Part shown: positions 30,815 through 40,205 of the stretch, piece after piece
Position numbering within the stretch: the stretch's first letter is position 1
Layout of the letters: every line of letters starts with the position of its first letter
Source of the DNA: Trypanosoma brucei gambiense DAL972
Lineage: Eukaryota; Euglenozoa; Kinetoplastea; Trypanosomatida; Trypanosomatidae
Assembly (NCBI RefSeq): GCF_000210295.1
Contig: NC_026744.1
Location: forward strand, 3,162,001 to 3,226,000
Length of the DNA: 64,000 nt
Direction of reading: 5' to 3'
The notes under the pieces: model-generated
What the model was told of the DNA's origin: nothing
The model's input: the letters and a program-made list of their open reading frames with translations, nothing else
The model's database searches: none
Program-made: the position numbers and the translations under genes

Positions 30815-31885
30815 ATGGCTTGTGTAACCGGTGACGACACTGGATTGATAAAAGTTTGGAACATCTCGAAGAGTACTGGGGCCACGTTGTCTTTTTCATA
30901 TGGTGAACAAAGCAGAAAAAGAGGTATTGCCGGTATGTGTTGGGTGGACAGCTCGACAACAAGGGTTGCCTTTTCTATGAATGATGGAGTTCTTTCAATA
31001 TTGGATCTGAGCGAACGCGCTGTTACTTTATCGAAGAAAGTCGGTGTATTTTCCGCTTTGTCGAACAGTTTGTGTTCGTACAAAGGGAAAATTCTCGTCG
31101 CGTCTGGTAGTGGAAAAGTTTTATTAACAACTCCGGTTCTAGAGGCAGCAGACACTATCGAATGCGGTGGTCCCGTTGAGGCATTTCACTTCCACCGCAG
31201 GTATGGTATGTGGTCCATGGGAGGGAAGGGGAACGACATGTGCGTTTACGACCTTAATTCGCAGGATGTTGGGACGCCTGTGTTTCGTGCACAGAATGTG
31301 AGGGATCATGTTTTAGATGTACCGTATCCTGTATATGTAACAGGGACGTGTGTAATTAACCCATTCGTATTTTGTACAACCACTGCATATCACCAGGTGC
31401 GTTTTTACGACCGTCGAAGTAGCGAGAGACCGATACAAGAGTTTGAAATTAGTCGAGAGATCGAGCGAAGGCCAACAACTCTTTTACAGTGGAACTGCAA
31501 CAAATTTCTTATTGGTGAGGCGAGTGGTGATGTTCATTTGTATGATACCAGACGGGGGTTCGCATCGAGAGCCAAGTTGCGTGGAGGCGTTGGGAGCGTT
31601 CGGAGCATGGCCAAGCACCCATCTGGACACCAGATTCTTGCCGTTGCTGGTTTGGACAGAAAGGCGCGGTTATACCACGTTCCGACAGGGAAGCTTCTTA
31701 TGACAATGTACACGAAGCAAAGGACTACGAGTGTTCTCCTTGACAAGGGAATACCACTCAAAGATAATACAGCAGTGTACAGTAACGTGGCAAATTCTAA
31801 ACAGCCCAGTAAGTTGAACGGCATCGGCGACGAGGTTTGGGACAACATGGATCCTGTTGTCGATGATATCAACTGGCAGCAGTAA
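30815..31885 (+). CDS. WD40 protein, WDR74/Nsa1-like ribosome biogenesis factor
   Basis: The product has WD-type blades from its first residues (MACVTGDDTGLIKVWNI) to about residue 310. The block SVRSMAKHPSGHQILAVAGLDRKARLYH matches the most characteristic part of WDR74 (human) and Nsa1 (yeast), nucleolar factors of 60S subunit assembly. The C-terminal tail is polar. An upstream in-frame ATG at 30716 would add 33 residues, but those are Gly/Cys-rich and lie over a polypyrimidine tract ending in AAAG (about 30767-30798) that looks like a spliced-leader acceptor, so 30815 is preferred. Classification as WD40 is strong; the orthologue is probable. Confidence 0.8.
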   Translation: MACVTGDDTGLIKVWNISKSTGATLSFSYGEQSRKRGIAGMCWVDSSTTRVAFSMNDGVLSILDLSERAVTLSKKVGVFSALSNSLCSYKGKILVASGSGKVLLTTPVLEAADTIECGGPVEAFHFHRRYGMWSMGGKGNDMCVYDLNSQDVGTPVFRAQNVRDHVLDVPYPVYVTGTCVINPFVFCTTTAYHQVRFYDRRSSERPIQEFEISREIERRPTTLLQWNCNKFLIGEASGDVHLYDTRRGFASRAKLRGGVGSVRSMAKHPSGHQILAVAGLDRKARLYHVPTGKLLMTMYTKQRTTSVLLDKGIPLKDNTAVYSNVANSKQPSKLNGIGDEVWDNMDPVVDDINWQQ

Positions 31886-32214
31886 CCCGTAAAACCCAGG
31901 AAAATGTTTGGGAATATGTATCTGTTTCTCTGATCGGGAAGACAGGTAATATGATGCTGTACCAAGCGGAGGTAAGTTAAACATCGTTTAAACGTTTTTT
32001 TTGTATTTGGGTCGTTGCATCGTAAAGAGAAATTATTCCCTGCCGAGGGAAATGGTAAATGGTGCAGTTCACAGTTCTGTATACAATGCTTATGTGCCTT
32101 TTAAAACGTTGTGTGCAAGTGTATGTAATGTCTTTGTTATCTTGCCGTATCATATTTCTGCCTATTTATTTATTTTGTCCCCTTTCAAACTCAGAAGGTA
32201 TTAAACAAACAAAA
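31886..32214. promoter_or_regulatory. Intergenic region with trans-splice acceptor candidate at 32193-32194
   Basis: It contains the 3' UTR of the WD40 gene and, near the right end, a pyrimidine tract (TTTTGTCCCCTTTCAAACTC) ending in AG at 32193-32194, 21 bases before the next start. This is a good candidate spliced-leader acceptor and supports the ATG at 32215. Confidence 0.55.
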
Positions 32215-32538
32215 ATGGCTTCTTGCAGAACTGGGCGGTTACCGATGCCTGACGACCCACTTTTCAATCCTATTCATATGGCCAACTTCCGTTCGACGGC
32301 GCGCATTGCCGGTGTGGGACTTCTGGGCGTCATTTGGATAATGTACCAAAAACTTCACCATTCGCATCATTATATTACCTACAAGGGGCCGGAAAACCCT
32401 TTCGCTCGCATTCGTCACCGTAGGTTTCCTGGTGGTACTTTCGCCTTCGGGTGGGGTAATAATGGATTGAACCGTGACTGCGGCCTAAAGGAATGGGAGT
32501 GCTGGGCTGGGTACACTGGTAAAGAGTACACTTATTAG
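32215..32538 (+). CDS. COX6A-like small mitochondrial membrane protein, 107 aa
   Basis: The ATG at 32215 follows a trans-splice AG by about 20 bases. The protein has one membrane helix at about 28-46 (RIAGVGLLGVIWIMYQ). Then comes a matrix- or intermembrane-side tail with HHSHHY, PFARIRHRRFPGG and FGWGNNGLN. In the cytochrome c oxidase subunit COX6A, the helix is followed by a similar His-rich spacer, an RIRxKxFPWG block and a GN motif, in the same order and spacing. This is a remote resemblance seen by eye, not a database result. If correct, it is a small subunit of respiratory complex IV. The alternative is another trypanosome-specific respiratory subunit. Confidence 0.75.
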   Translation: MASCRTGRLPMPDDPLFNPIHMANFRSTARIAGVGLLGVIWIMYQKLHHSHHYITYKGPENPFARIRHRRFPGGTFAFGWGNNGLNRDCGLKEWECWAGYTGKEYTY

Positions 32539-33319
32539 GCATTTTTAGCGAATACACGGAAATTTTTTGTCTTCAAAAGTTTTTTTTTGTTTTCTTTGTC
32601 TTTTGTTGTTAGGGCGTACCGGCAATACGGTAGGGGGAATTAGTATTTATGTGTAGACTGCTCGTTATCTGATTTAGGGATTTTTGTAAAACCAATAAAG
32701 TACTATATAAGTACTGAAAAATTTTTGCATGCTTTATTTTTCCCGTTGATGTACCTGGTACGCTGTTGCCTTGGCACGTTCATGTCGTCCATCTTTGCAT
32801 CTTCATCAATCTTCTTTGTTAGTTATTATAGTTGTTCTATTTGCTTGTGTGCAGCAACTTTTGTTGTTTTAGATCATCGCCATGGATCCTCGACGAGGGG
32901 GGACGCGTAGCAACGTGGGAGCGTCTTCTGCATGCGATAAGGATTTCCTTCAGACAATTCGGAATTATTCCATGCGTGTCCAACAGGAGGAATGGATGTA
33001 TAGTGGACCGTCGGCATACTTTTCTCTTCCGAAGAATTCAGCGCCTTCAGGAACAAAGTAAGCGCTCAGTCTGGCGCTCTCAGTGTTCCTCCTGAGTTAT
33101 TCTGAGGAAAAGGCATGGTAGCTGCCACCAGGTGCGACCAAATATGTGCCTTCACGTCCCCTCTTGTTATGCACGCTTTCCCTCTTTCCCTCTTTCCCTT
33201 TTCCTTCCAAGAATGAATAAATTCTGTCTGTGCATGCATCATTAACTGTCTTCATAGAGTGGCCGCTGCAGCCCTTCATGCCGCTTGTTTCCCTTCTTTT
33301 TTTTTTTTTGAGAGCAATA
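32539..33319. other. Intergenic region with splice acceptor candidate near 33312
   Basis: No gene. A run of T at about 33298-33309 ends at AG (33311-33312), eight bases before the next start codon. This would give a very short 5' UTR; alternative acceptors lie upstream in the pyrimidine-rich 33170-33210. Confidence 0.5.
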
Positions 33320-35185
33320 ATGGATATAGGCAACTTTGACTCACGTCCCGCGTCTATTCTGGAATACATCAAACGGAATCCCTCCTCCGCACTTAGCACC
33401 CGGTGGGTTTTCGACCTTCCAGAGGCTGAACAAGAGGAATGTCTGGTAAAGATGATTGAGAATGCCGCCTTTCCTGAAACATGGATGGTATATTTTGATT
33501 ATGCTGAGCGTAATAGAATAACCGTTACCGATGACATTGCATTGGAAGCTATTCATAGTGTCGGACTTGACCCCCACAGCGCCCCTTTGTGGTTAAAGGT
33601 TATCGATATTTGCTGCGGGGAGGGGAAGAAAAGGGAGTTGTTTCATATGGCTTTGCAAGTCCCTTTATATCAGCAAAACATGGTCTACAAAGTGTACAGA
33701 ACATTTGAGAGCGATGCTGCGAAGCGGAGTGGGGAAAAGGTCGGTAACCATCTTGCTCTTTCGGACATCAATCACTTTTCGGAGATGCTGAAAACGGAGC
33801 CCCGCTGGCCCGATCGATTTGTCGATTCCTCCGCATGCAGCAGCTACCAAAGAAATGTTCTATGTTCACAGTGGAACATCCTGCTTCAAACTCTTTTAGG
33901 TAGGTGTGACCAGGATTCAATGCGGGAGCTTCACTTAAGGAGGGCAGAACTTGCATTTCGCCAAATGTGCAGTCAGTTTCCCAATGAAGACGTATGTTGG
34001 TACACATACGCATGCTTCATGGCTGTAAAGATGAACGACCATGTCCAAGCTCTGGAGATACTGAAGAGAGGGCGAGCGTCTAGCAGTGAAGTCTCGGTTG
34101 CACTCTGGTTGGCGGAACCGTTACTGAACAGGGATTTTCAGTTGGAGCAACCGTTGACAAAGGACAAGGTAAACGCGCAACTTTTTATTCAGCGGCTCTA
34201 TGCTAACACTGCTAGAAATCTCTTGCAAAACAAGAAATGTCTTCGGGATATTGGAAAGAGGGCTGTCGCTGAAAATGTTAGTGATTGGAAACTTTATCAC
34301 CAGTGGGCCTCCGCGGAGCGCTCCGTTCTACGGGATCAGTCAATGACGTCCAAAATATACGAAAGGGGTATTTCTTGCGTCTCGAAGTCCCCAAAAGATG
34401 CTATACTGTTTTCCAATGAGGCCATGAAGTACCACCTTTGGCGGCAGGACGAACGTCAGGTTGTTGGTTACTCCGAGTTGCAAATTGAATTACTGTCCAC
34501 TTCGCAGCACGATGGATGGGTAAGGGCAGGTTGGAACTATCTTGTTAATGCGGAGTCCATGATCGGTTTGCCTTCGCTACCGAAAACTCTGGATAGGCGA
34601 GCTGAGCGGAATAACGATTTACCTTATAAATCAATTATCGAGCGGTACCGTGTGGGAAGTTACATTCCATGTGCGGACCGGGATCTTGATTGGATTGAAT
34701 TTGTCAATGACATCACTCGTATTCGAAGGGAGGAACAGGAGCATATCTTCCAGGCAGTGACACCTATAAAAAACTCGTCTATTTCGGTTCCCGCTCCTCG
34801 CAAGTTTGTGGGAGCGTCACCAGACACATCTCTGTGGTGCCCAATTGAGATGGCCCCCAAACATGAAGGAGTTTCTATAAAAGACCCAGATGAAATAGTC
34901 GGACCACGATACCTCCGCGGGAGGCTTGTGTATAAGCTGACGCTTGACGACAAGACTGCAGCAAAGCTTCGAAGGGAAGAGTATATGCGAGGGAAGAGGG
35001 AGGGTATGGACGAAAAACACACCCCAGCGGGCGCCGCCCAAAGCGCTCTCCAGTTGTTGGTGGAAAGACTGGGTGCAAAGAGGTGGAACGAAACTCAACT
35101 TCGGTTGTGCAGACTCGTTAGCGCAGAGTGGCTTATGAACACCCTTGCAATGGGTGATTTGGACCTCGCGAAGAAAAAAGCGTAG
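33320..35185 (+). CDS. HAT-repeat protein, CstF-77/Rna14-like (mRNA 3'-end processing)
   Basis: The ATG at 33320 gives 621 residues. Half-a-TPR (HAT) repeats are visible: a Trp/Tyr pattern such as WMVYFDYAERN (about 55-65), APLWLKVIDIC, QWNILLQTLLGRC, then LAFRQMCSQFPNEDVCWYTYACF and WKLYHQWASAE. Their order resembles CstF-77 (yeast Rna14), including the wide mid-segment before the QW repeat. The C terminus lacks recognisable domains. CstF-77/Rna14 scaffolds the cleavage/polyadenylation complex, which in trypanosomes is tied to trans-splicing. Related HAT proteins (Utp6, Syf1, Clf1) are alternatives but fit the pattern less well. No truncation is seen. Confidence 0.85.
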   Translation: MDIGNFDSRPASILEYIKRNPSSALSTRWVFDLPEAEQEECLVKMIENAAFPETWMVYFDYAERNRITVTDDIALEAIHSVGLDPHSAPLWLKVIDICCGEGKKRELFHMALQVPLYQQNMVYKVYRTFESDAAKRSGEKVGNHLALSDINHFSEMLKTEPRWPDRFVDSSACSSYQRNVLCSQWNILLQTLLGRCDQDSMRELHLRRAELAFRQMCSQFPNEDVCWYTYACFMAVKMNDHVQALEILKRGRASSSEVSVALWLAEPLLNRDFQLEQPLTKDKVNAQLFIQRLYANTARNLLQNKKCLRDIGKRAVAENVSDWKLYHQWASAERSVLRDQSMTSKIYERGISCVSKSPKDAILFSNEAMKYHLWRQDERQVVGYSELQIELLSTSQHDGWVRAGWNYLVNAESMIGLPSLPKTLDRRAERNNDLPYKSIIERYRVGSYIPCADRDLDWIEFVNDITRIRREEQEHIFQAVTPIKNSSISVPAPRKFVGASPDTSLWCPIEMAPKHEGVSIKDPDEIVGPRYLRGRLVYKLTLDDKTAAKLRREEYMRGKREGMDEKHTPAGAAQSALQLLVERLGAKRWNETQLRLCRLVSAEWLMNTLAMGDLDLAKKKA

Positions 35186-35412
35186 TGTTGATTTTATGCA
35201 GGTATTTGGAGCTTTGTTAGTTTTCTTTTGTTACCTCGGATACCCGCTTTATTTTTTCCTTTTTTTTTTTTGCTTCAGCAAAGGAAGAACTGGTGGGATT
35301 CGGTTTCATATTTTCTTTAAATGTGTTCCTAGCCAAGCCATTATCTTGTACACATCATTTATTTTGCTTGTTTTAGCTCTTAGGTGCATTTGAGAAGTTA
35401 GATAGAGAGAAC

Positions 35413-36363
35413 ATGAAGAACACTAATAACCTCCGTGTTCTAGGAAGCGATCCGTTTAAGGATATTACAGCGAAAGCACGGGTGAGGCAGCTGCTGCAGA
35501 CGCACCAAGGTAGAGACAAACTCTTTAAGGTCGTTCAATACTTTCTCCGAATCAAGCTTTGGAGGGACTCAGTGGCTTACAGCACAAGCTATCTGCCCGG
35601 GGGACACTACACTGCAGTTGAGCGGAATTTGATGACGATTATGAACACTCGCAGACTTTTCCGAGTAGGGCGCTTTGTCGGAGAACTTGTGAGGATGAGG
35701 GTGACGTTGATCAAGTGCTCGGAGCTCGTGTATATACCTGCTCGTGGGGGGCAGTGGGTTGGTTTTTTTATTCAGTGTCAAATGATCTGTGACTTGATTG
35801 CTCGGCTTCTGATGTGTGTGAAGTCATTGTGCGAGGATGTTGCTTTTCTTGCGCAGAAAGGGTTCTTGCACAGTAACGTAGCTGAGCAGCTTTTCAACAT
35901 TGCTTTCCGCTGTTCGCATCCTGTTTTGTTAGTTGATCTTTTTCTCAATACACTCCGGTTGCTACAAGGAGTAATTGACGCCTCACATCAACCGGATGAA
36001 AAGGAAGTGATATCGGCGACATACTCGTTTTCTCTCCTCTCCAGGTATGATCGTGTCGACAAACTGCGCCGAGGAATGTGCGAATCGAAGGGCGACGGAA
36101 AATCAAAAGACGATCGACAAAACTCGAAGATTGTAAAGGCTCGCATGGAGAATAACGTGGTTTTAGTCGATTCTTACGCGAAGCTACTTTGGAAGGATTT
36201 CGAATTGCACTGGATTTTCGTCACTGAGCTCAAACTACTCCTCGATATTTTCGTTGCTTTTGCGAGTATGAAGCGCTACGAAGCGGCGCGCGGCGTCGCC
36301 AGTGTTGCTGGTCTCTTTTCTGGTATTCTTTCTGTCTATCGTGTTTGGACGTATGGCCGCTAA
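35413..36363 (+). CDS. PEX11-family peroxisomal (glycosomal) membrane protein
   Basis: A 316-residue product with the typical PEX11 layout. It has the N-terminal amphipathic block RDKLFKVVQYFLRIKLW (about 34-50), a second block NTRRLFRVGRFVGELVR (about 76-92), and a helix pattern LIARLLMCVKSLCEDVAFLAQKGFL broken at position about 145. The C-terminal part is hydrophobic with a charged insert (about 222-245). PEX11 proteins remodel and divide peroxisomes; in trypanosomes the relevant organelle is the glycosome. T. brucei has several PEX11-type proteins (PEX11, GIM5A/B and others), and I cannot say which this is. It appears longer than PEX11 itself because of the charged insert. Confidence 0.85.
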   Translation: MKNTNNLRVLGSDPFKDITAKARVRQLLQTHQGRDKLFKVVQYFLRIKLWRDSVAYSTSYLPGGHYTAVERNLMTIMNTRRLFRVGRFVGELVRMRVTLIKCSELVYIPARGGQWVGFFIQCQMICDLIARLLMCVKSLCEDVAFLAQKGFLHSNVAEQLFNIAFRCSHPVLLVDLFLNTLRLLQGVIDASHQPDEKEVISATYSFSLLSRYDRVDKLRRGMCESKGDGKSKDDRQNSKIVKARMENNVVLVDSYAKLLWKDFELHWIFVTELKLLLDIFVAFASMKRYEAARGVASVAGLFSGILSVYRVWTYGR

Positions 36364-36692
36364 CGGGTCTAAGGAGGAGTTGAAGCTGGCTGAGGGAGTC
36401 AGCCGCGAAAAGAAGATTTCAACATACGCATTTATCCGCCTTTATGATATTGCTAATCCATTGTATAATGTTCCCTTTCCTGGGGCAAAGGCATTTGCTC
36501 CCCGTTTGCGCCCCTATATACAAGCGCACGTATATGCATATGTACGATGCTATTTGCCTTCTGAGGCGGCTCTGTTCTCCCTTCCCCCTTAGCGCGGTTC
36601 AAACGCCCCCCTCGTTCATCGCTCTTTCTTTTATGTTTTGTAACTTGAATGTCTGTCTTGCCTTTCTCTCTAGCCAGTACGGGAAAGAGAAC
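36364..36692. promoter_or_regulatory. Intergenic region with trans-splice acceptor candidate at 36672-36673
   Basis: A clear polypyrimidine tract (CTTGCCTTTCTCTCTAG) ends in AG at 36672-36673, 19 bases before the next ATG. It excludes upstream in-frame codons (open to 36444) from the mRNA and fixes the start at 36693. Confidence 0.65.
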
Positions 36693-37568
36693 ATGAACGC
36701 TAGGAAGCCACTCGCAGTCTCGGCGGGGACGAACTCTCGCAGTGGAGAGGGCGATTGGAAGAGCACCATGCGTAGCTTTAGGGAGGGTGTCCGATGTCTT
36801 GGTGAGGAAAATGAAGCTCTAAGAACCGTCAGAAGTGACTTGGACGCCATTTCACGGAAGCTCACTGAAAAAATGAACTCTTTGGTTGAAGAGAATGGGT
36901 CATTTCACAAATCCATGTCTACTTTATTGGATGATGAGCGGCGTAAGGTTTCTACCATCACAGATCAAAACGAAAACCTACTTCACAAACTAGAGGAACT
37001 CAGGAGGGAATATGATGATGCGAACAAGGAAATATCTCGACTTACCGATTTAGTGCATACCGAGAAGAGCAGGAATAATAGTGTTGTGGGGTTGTTTGAA
37101 AAGAAGCTAGCAGAGAAGGAGGATGAATACCAGACGGAACTCCGCCTTCGAGAACAGTCGCTGGAGAAGCTGAAAACGCAACTAGAAGAAAAGTGCTCAG
37201 CCTATGAAGCGCAACTGACTGATAGGGATAACCTGTTACAGACAGAAAGGTGCCAGTGGAAGTTACAGAAGGAGGTGTATGAGAAGGAGATTGAGAGGCT
37301 TCTTTGTCAAGTGGGAAAGTTTGCCATCACCCAACGATCGTCTTCACAGCAGTCTACATTGGGTGTGGATGTCGCACACGCAAAGCCCCCTCTAGCCCCC
37401 GTCCCTCCCCCCGCGCCTACGGATGAGGAAGGCGACCGTGCCGTCGTTAAAAAGAGACGCTTGGAAGCTGTTCGCCAGCAGCGGCGGCTAAAGGAGAATG
37501 ACAAAAATGATACCACCTTGGCGTCCATTGGTAAACTGAAAGACCTTAAAGAAAGTCTTCAGTTGTAG
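36693..37568 (+). CDS. Coiled-coil protein, 291 aa, unknown
   Basis: The ATG at 36693 is preferred because a strong splice acceptor lies just upstream. The 291-residue product is coiled coil from about residue 25 to 205 (long Leu/Glu/Lys heptads, for example LEKLKTQLEEKCSAYEAQL). A Pro-rich linker follows at about 233-246, and then a basic C-terminal segment (VVKKRRLEAVRQQRRLKE). No enzyme motif or membrane segment was found. It is not recognised; a structural or cytoskeletal role is only a guess. It is transcribed in the same run as the PEX11-like and PIG-L genes. Confidence 0.75.
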   Translation: MNARKPLAVSAGTNSRSGEGDWKSTMRSFREGVRCLGEENEALRTVRSDLDAISRKLTEKMNSLVEENGSFHKSMSTLLDDERRKVSTITDQNENLLHKLEELRREYDDANKEISRLTDLVHTEKSRNNSVVGLFEKKLAEKEDEYQTELRLREQSLEKLKTQLEEKCSAYEAQLTDRDNLLQTERCQWKLQKEVYEKEIERLLCQVGKFAITQRSSSQQSTLGVDVAHAKPPLAPVPPPAPTDEEGDRAVVKKRRLEAVRQQRRLKENDKNDTTLASIGKLKDLKESLQL

Positions 37569-37826
37569 ATTGAATTTTGTTTTGTTCCCATGAGTAGATG
37601 CTAGATTTTAAAAATTTTATTCAAACCCAGTTTGACCTAGTAGTCTTAACCAAATCGTGCTATTAAAGGAAATACACCCGCTGCGTATGTCTATACGTGA
37701 GAAGACGCACCGCTACCTAAGGCGGCGGAGTGTGGATTTTTGTCTTCTATCTTATTTATGTGCCCTATCAATGCGTCATTCTATACTCTGATTGTTGTTA
37801 AGTTGTTGAGGGAGTCGCTCATACAC

Positions 37827-38585
37827 ATGCATGGTGCTTTGGCGTTTGGGTTCGTTGTCGTTTTTTTATCATTTCTAGTCTTATGGCAACGTGCATCTTG
37901 CGTAAGTAAGATACACCTAGTTGGGGACGTTCTTTTTGTGTTCGCACACCCGGACGATGAAGCGATGTTCTTCTCGCCGCTGTTGGATTATGTCAGGCGC
38001 CATGGCCTGAATGCCCACTTTCTCTGCTTGTCCAATGGAAACTACAGTGGCTTGGGCACAGTCAGGGAGAAAGAGTTAGTTGCCAGTGCGGAGTACTTTG
38101 GAGTTAACAGGCGTAGCGTCCGCGTGGTAGACCACCCGGACCTACAGGATGGTCCAGACAACTTATGGAATACCGAAATAGTCCAACGAGAGGTTCTTTC
38201 GTACCTGCACAGCGTCAAGGACATCCGCACTGTTATCACGTTTGATCATAGGGGAGTCTCTTCTCATGCGAATCACGTAGCGGTGTATGAGGGAGTTCTC
38301 TTGGCGAAAAAGAATCTTCCTCCCGGGATACTATTTTTGAGTCTGCACACGAGGGACTTATTGGAAAAGTACGTGGGTATACTTTCCACAGTAGGCTATA
38401 CTGTAGGAATTCATCGTTGCGGCGGACGCCGAAACCACGTAATCCTCATTCCGCCGACCTCATTGTTCACAAGCTTTTCCGCCATGAGGAAACACAAAAC
38501 CCAACTTGTGTGGTTCCGCTATTTGTTTGTTTGGTTTTCTTCCTACTCTTACGTTAATGAGGTGAAGGAATTGGGGGTCGCATGA
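37827..38585 (+). CDS. GPI12: N-acetylglucosaminyl-phosphatidylinositol de-N-acetylase (PIG-L/GPI12)
   Basis: The second step of GPI-anchor synthesis at the ER: GlcNAc-PI is deacetylated to GlcN-PI. The ATG at 37827 gives 252 residues, a normal family length. An N-terminal membrane anchor (about 3-22) is followed by the catalytic domain. The metal- and substrate-binding motif HPDDE lies at about 41-45 (AHPDDEAMFF), then LSNGNYSGLG..R..E, and the metal-binding FDHRGVSSHANH lies at about 139-150. All expected residues are present. In T. brucei GPI anchors attach the variant surface glycoprotein and procyclins, so this enzyme is part of a well-studied essential pathway of the bloodstream form. 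Confidence 0.95.
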   Translation: MHGALAFGFVVVFLSFLVLWQRASCVSKIHLVGDVLFVFAHPDDEAMFFSPLLDYVRRHGLNAHFLCLSNGNYSGLGTVREKELVASAEYFGVNRRSVRVVDHPDLQDGPDNLWNTEIVQREVLSYLHSVKDIRTVITFDHRGVSSHANHVAVYEGVLLAKKNLPPGILFLSLHTRDLLEKYVGILSTVGYTVGIHRCGGRRNHVILIPPTSLFTSFSAMRKHKTQLVWFRYLFVWFSSYSYVNEVKELGVA

Positions 38586-38780
38586 ATCGAAGAAATTTAG
38601 CCCCCGCGCACTTTTTCTACTGCTTACTGGTGTACATTAAGATGATGAATGATCAACGCTGTCCTCTATAACCGTTAGTGGGCAGCTACTAAAGTTGAAT
38701 GACGTGTTTCACAGATTGGCGTTGCCTCCCTTTGTTGACGTGCATATTTATATGTTTCCTTTCTCTTATCCGTTTACTTT

Positions 38781-38782
38781 AG
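38781..38782 (+). promoter_or_regulatory. Candidate spliced-leader acceptor before NTH1
   Basis: A pyrimidine-rich tract (CCTTTCTCTTATCCGTTTAC) ends at AG, 13 bases upstream of the ATG at 38796. Its position supports that start. Confidence 0.6.
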
Positions 38783-38795
38783 CTGGGCAGCGGCG

Positions 38796-39575
38796 ATGGG
38801 CAAGCTATTTAAACCACCATCCAACTGGAGCAAATTGTACGCTAAAGTGAAGGAAATTCGAGAAGAAGTCCAGGCACCAGTGGACACCGTAGGGTGCTCA
38901 AAGTTGTTTGACCCGTCGGCGTCAGATGAGGTCAGGCGGTACCATATATTACTGGCACTCATGCTCAGTGCCCAAACCAAAGATCACGTGACTGCAGCGG
39001 CGATGCACTCCCTTATTGATCACGGTTGTACACCGGAGACAATTTACAAGATGCCGGAGTCGAAGCTTAACGAGTTCATATCTAAGGTTGGTTTCCACAA
39101 CACAAAGGCGAGGAATATAAAAGCAGCTACTGAGTCTATACTGCAGCTACACAAAGGAACAGTGCCGCGGTCTTATGAGGGATTGGTTTCCCTTCCAGGT
39201 GTTGGGCCCAAGATGGCCCATCTTTTTCTACAGGAAGCAGACAGTGTGGTAATCGGAATTGGAGTTGATACGCACGTCCATCGAATCGCCCAGCGGTTCC
39301 ACTGGGTTCCCTCAACTGTAAAGAGTCCAGAGGATACGAGGAAGGCTCTCGAAGCTTGGCTTCCCGCCAAGTATTGGGGTGAGATCAATGGAATGTTGGT
39401 GGGATTGGGCCAAACAATATGTACTCCCCGGATCCCGCGATGTTCAGAGTGCCCAGCGAGTGGGCTGTGTCCCAGCGCCTTCCGCGAGGCAAAGGGCGGC
39501 GTGAAGCGTCAGAGGTTGTCCGAAATTGAGGACGTTGGTGCTGTGGTTCCAGCCCCAAAACGGAAGCGTATATAG
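38796..39575 (+). CDS. NTH1: Endonuclease III homologue (NTH1), DNA base-excision repair
   Basis: A bifunctional DNA glycosylase/AP lyase that removes oxidised pyrimidines. The 259-residue protein shows the helix-hairpin-helix LPGVGPKMAHL at about 133-143 with the catalytic Lys (about 138). GIGVDTHVHR follows with the catalytic Asp (about 158). The four-Cys iron-sulfur loop near 209-226 has the expected C-x6-C-x2-C-x5-C spacing. The N-terminal part has the family ILLALMLSAQTKD segment. All catalytic residues are present. The C terminus ends in a basic patch (PKRKRI) that could direct it to the nucleus, an inference. Confidence 0.95.
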   Translation: MGKLFKPPSNWSKLYAKVKEIREEVQAPVDTVGCSKLFDPSASDEVRRYHILLALMLSAQTKDHVTAAAMHSLIDHGCTPETIYKMPESKLNEFISKVGFHNTKARNIKAATESILQLHKGTVPRSYEGLVSLPGVGPKMAHLFLQEADSVVIGIGVDTHVHRIAQRFHWVPSTVKSPEDTRKALEAWLPAKYWGEINGMLVGLGQTICTPRIPRCSECPASGLCPSAFREAKGGVKRQRLSEIEDVGAVVPAPKRKRI

Positions 39576-39792
39576 TAATATACATGCATATTTCCCCTCT
39601 GTATCTCTTTACCACTTGTACTATTATGTCATTTTCTTTGTTGTTGCCGCCTTTCTTTGGGGGGGGGGGTAACCCTTTCATCCCATGTGGAGGAGGGCAT
39701 GTGTAGAAAGAATAGTTGTTTCTGCTGTAATATTGATGTTTGTGGCATCGATGTTTGCTTATAGGCGCTCCTTGTTTCCTTTTTCTTTTGAT

Positions 39793-39794
39793 AG
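39793..39794 (+). promoter_or_regulatory. Candidate spliced-leader acceptor before the first RRM gene
   Basis: The tract TTTCCTTTTTCTTTTGATAG ends at AG (39793-39794), 18 bases before the ATG at 39813, so the 5' UTR would be short. The preceding stretch includes a G run near 39660-39670 in the NTH1 3' UTR. Confidence 0.6.
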
Positions 39795-39812
39795 GAAGTT
39801 GCACTAAACAGC

Positions 39813-40205
39813 ATGTTCAACCAGTTTTCGAAGATGCCCTTGGAGCCTCCATACATTCGCAACGTATACATCGCGAGCCTTCCGCCCAACTACACCGAAG
39901 AAGAACTCCGAGCGTTGTTTGCGCCGTTTGGTAAGATCGTCTCAACAGCGCTTGTACGGGATAAGGAGACAAAACGCTGCAAGGGGTATGGGTTTGTGCT
40001 GATGGAGAGATACCAGGACGCATACAATGCTGTCATGGCTCTTCAGGGTCACACCGTTCAACACGCCCGTGTGCAAGTGCGATTGGCGCGCCCCGAAGCA
40101 TCTGTGAAGAAGGCCGATCCGCTCTTGTACACTCAAGCGATGATGTGCGAGGTTGTGCAACCTGCGGTGTATGTTCTGTACCCACCGACGTGTATTACTG
40201 CTTAA
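39813..40205 (+). CDS. RBP5: Single-RRM RNA-binding protein, RBP5-like
   Basis: 130 residues with one RNA-recognition motif and little else. RNP2 is NVYIASLP (17-24) and RNP1 is KGYGFVLM (57-64). The C-terminal 30 residues are hydrophobic and Tyr/Pro-rich. It is gapless with the RRM of the second protein at 45971-46624 over about 98 residues, so they are close paralogues. The symbol RBP5 comes from memory that T. brucei RBP5 and RBP9 are near each other and close to BILBO1 on chromosome 11; it is likely but unproven. Such RBPs bind mRNA in the cytoplasm to control stability or translation in developmental regulation. Confidence 0.85.
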   Translation: MFNQFSKMPLEPPYIRNVYIASLPPNYTEEELRALFAPFGKIVSTALVRDKETKRCKGYGFVLMERYQDAYNAVMALQGHTVQHARVQVRLARPEASVKKADPLLYTQAMMCEVVQPAVYVLYPPTCITA

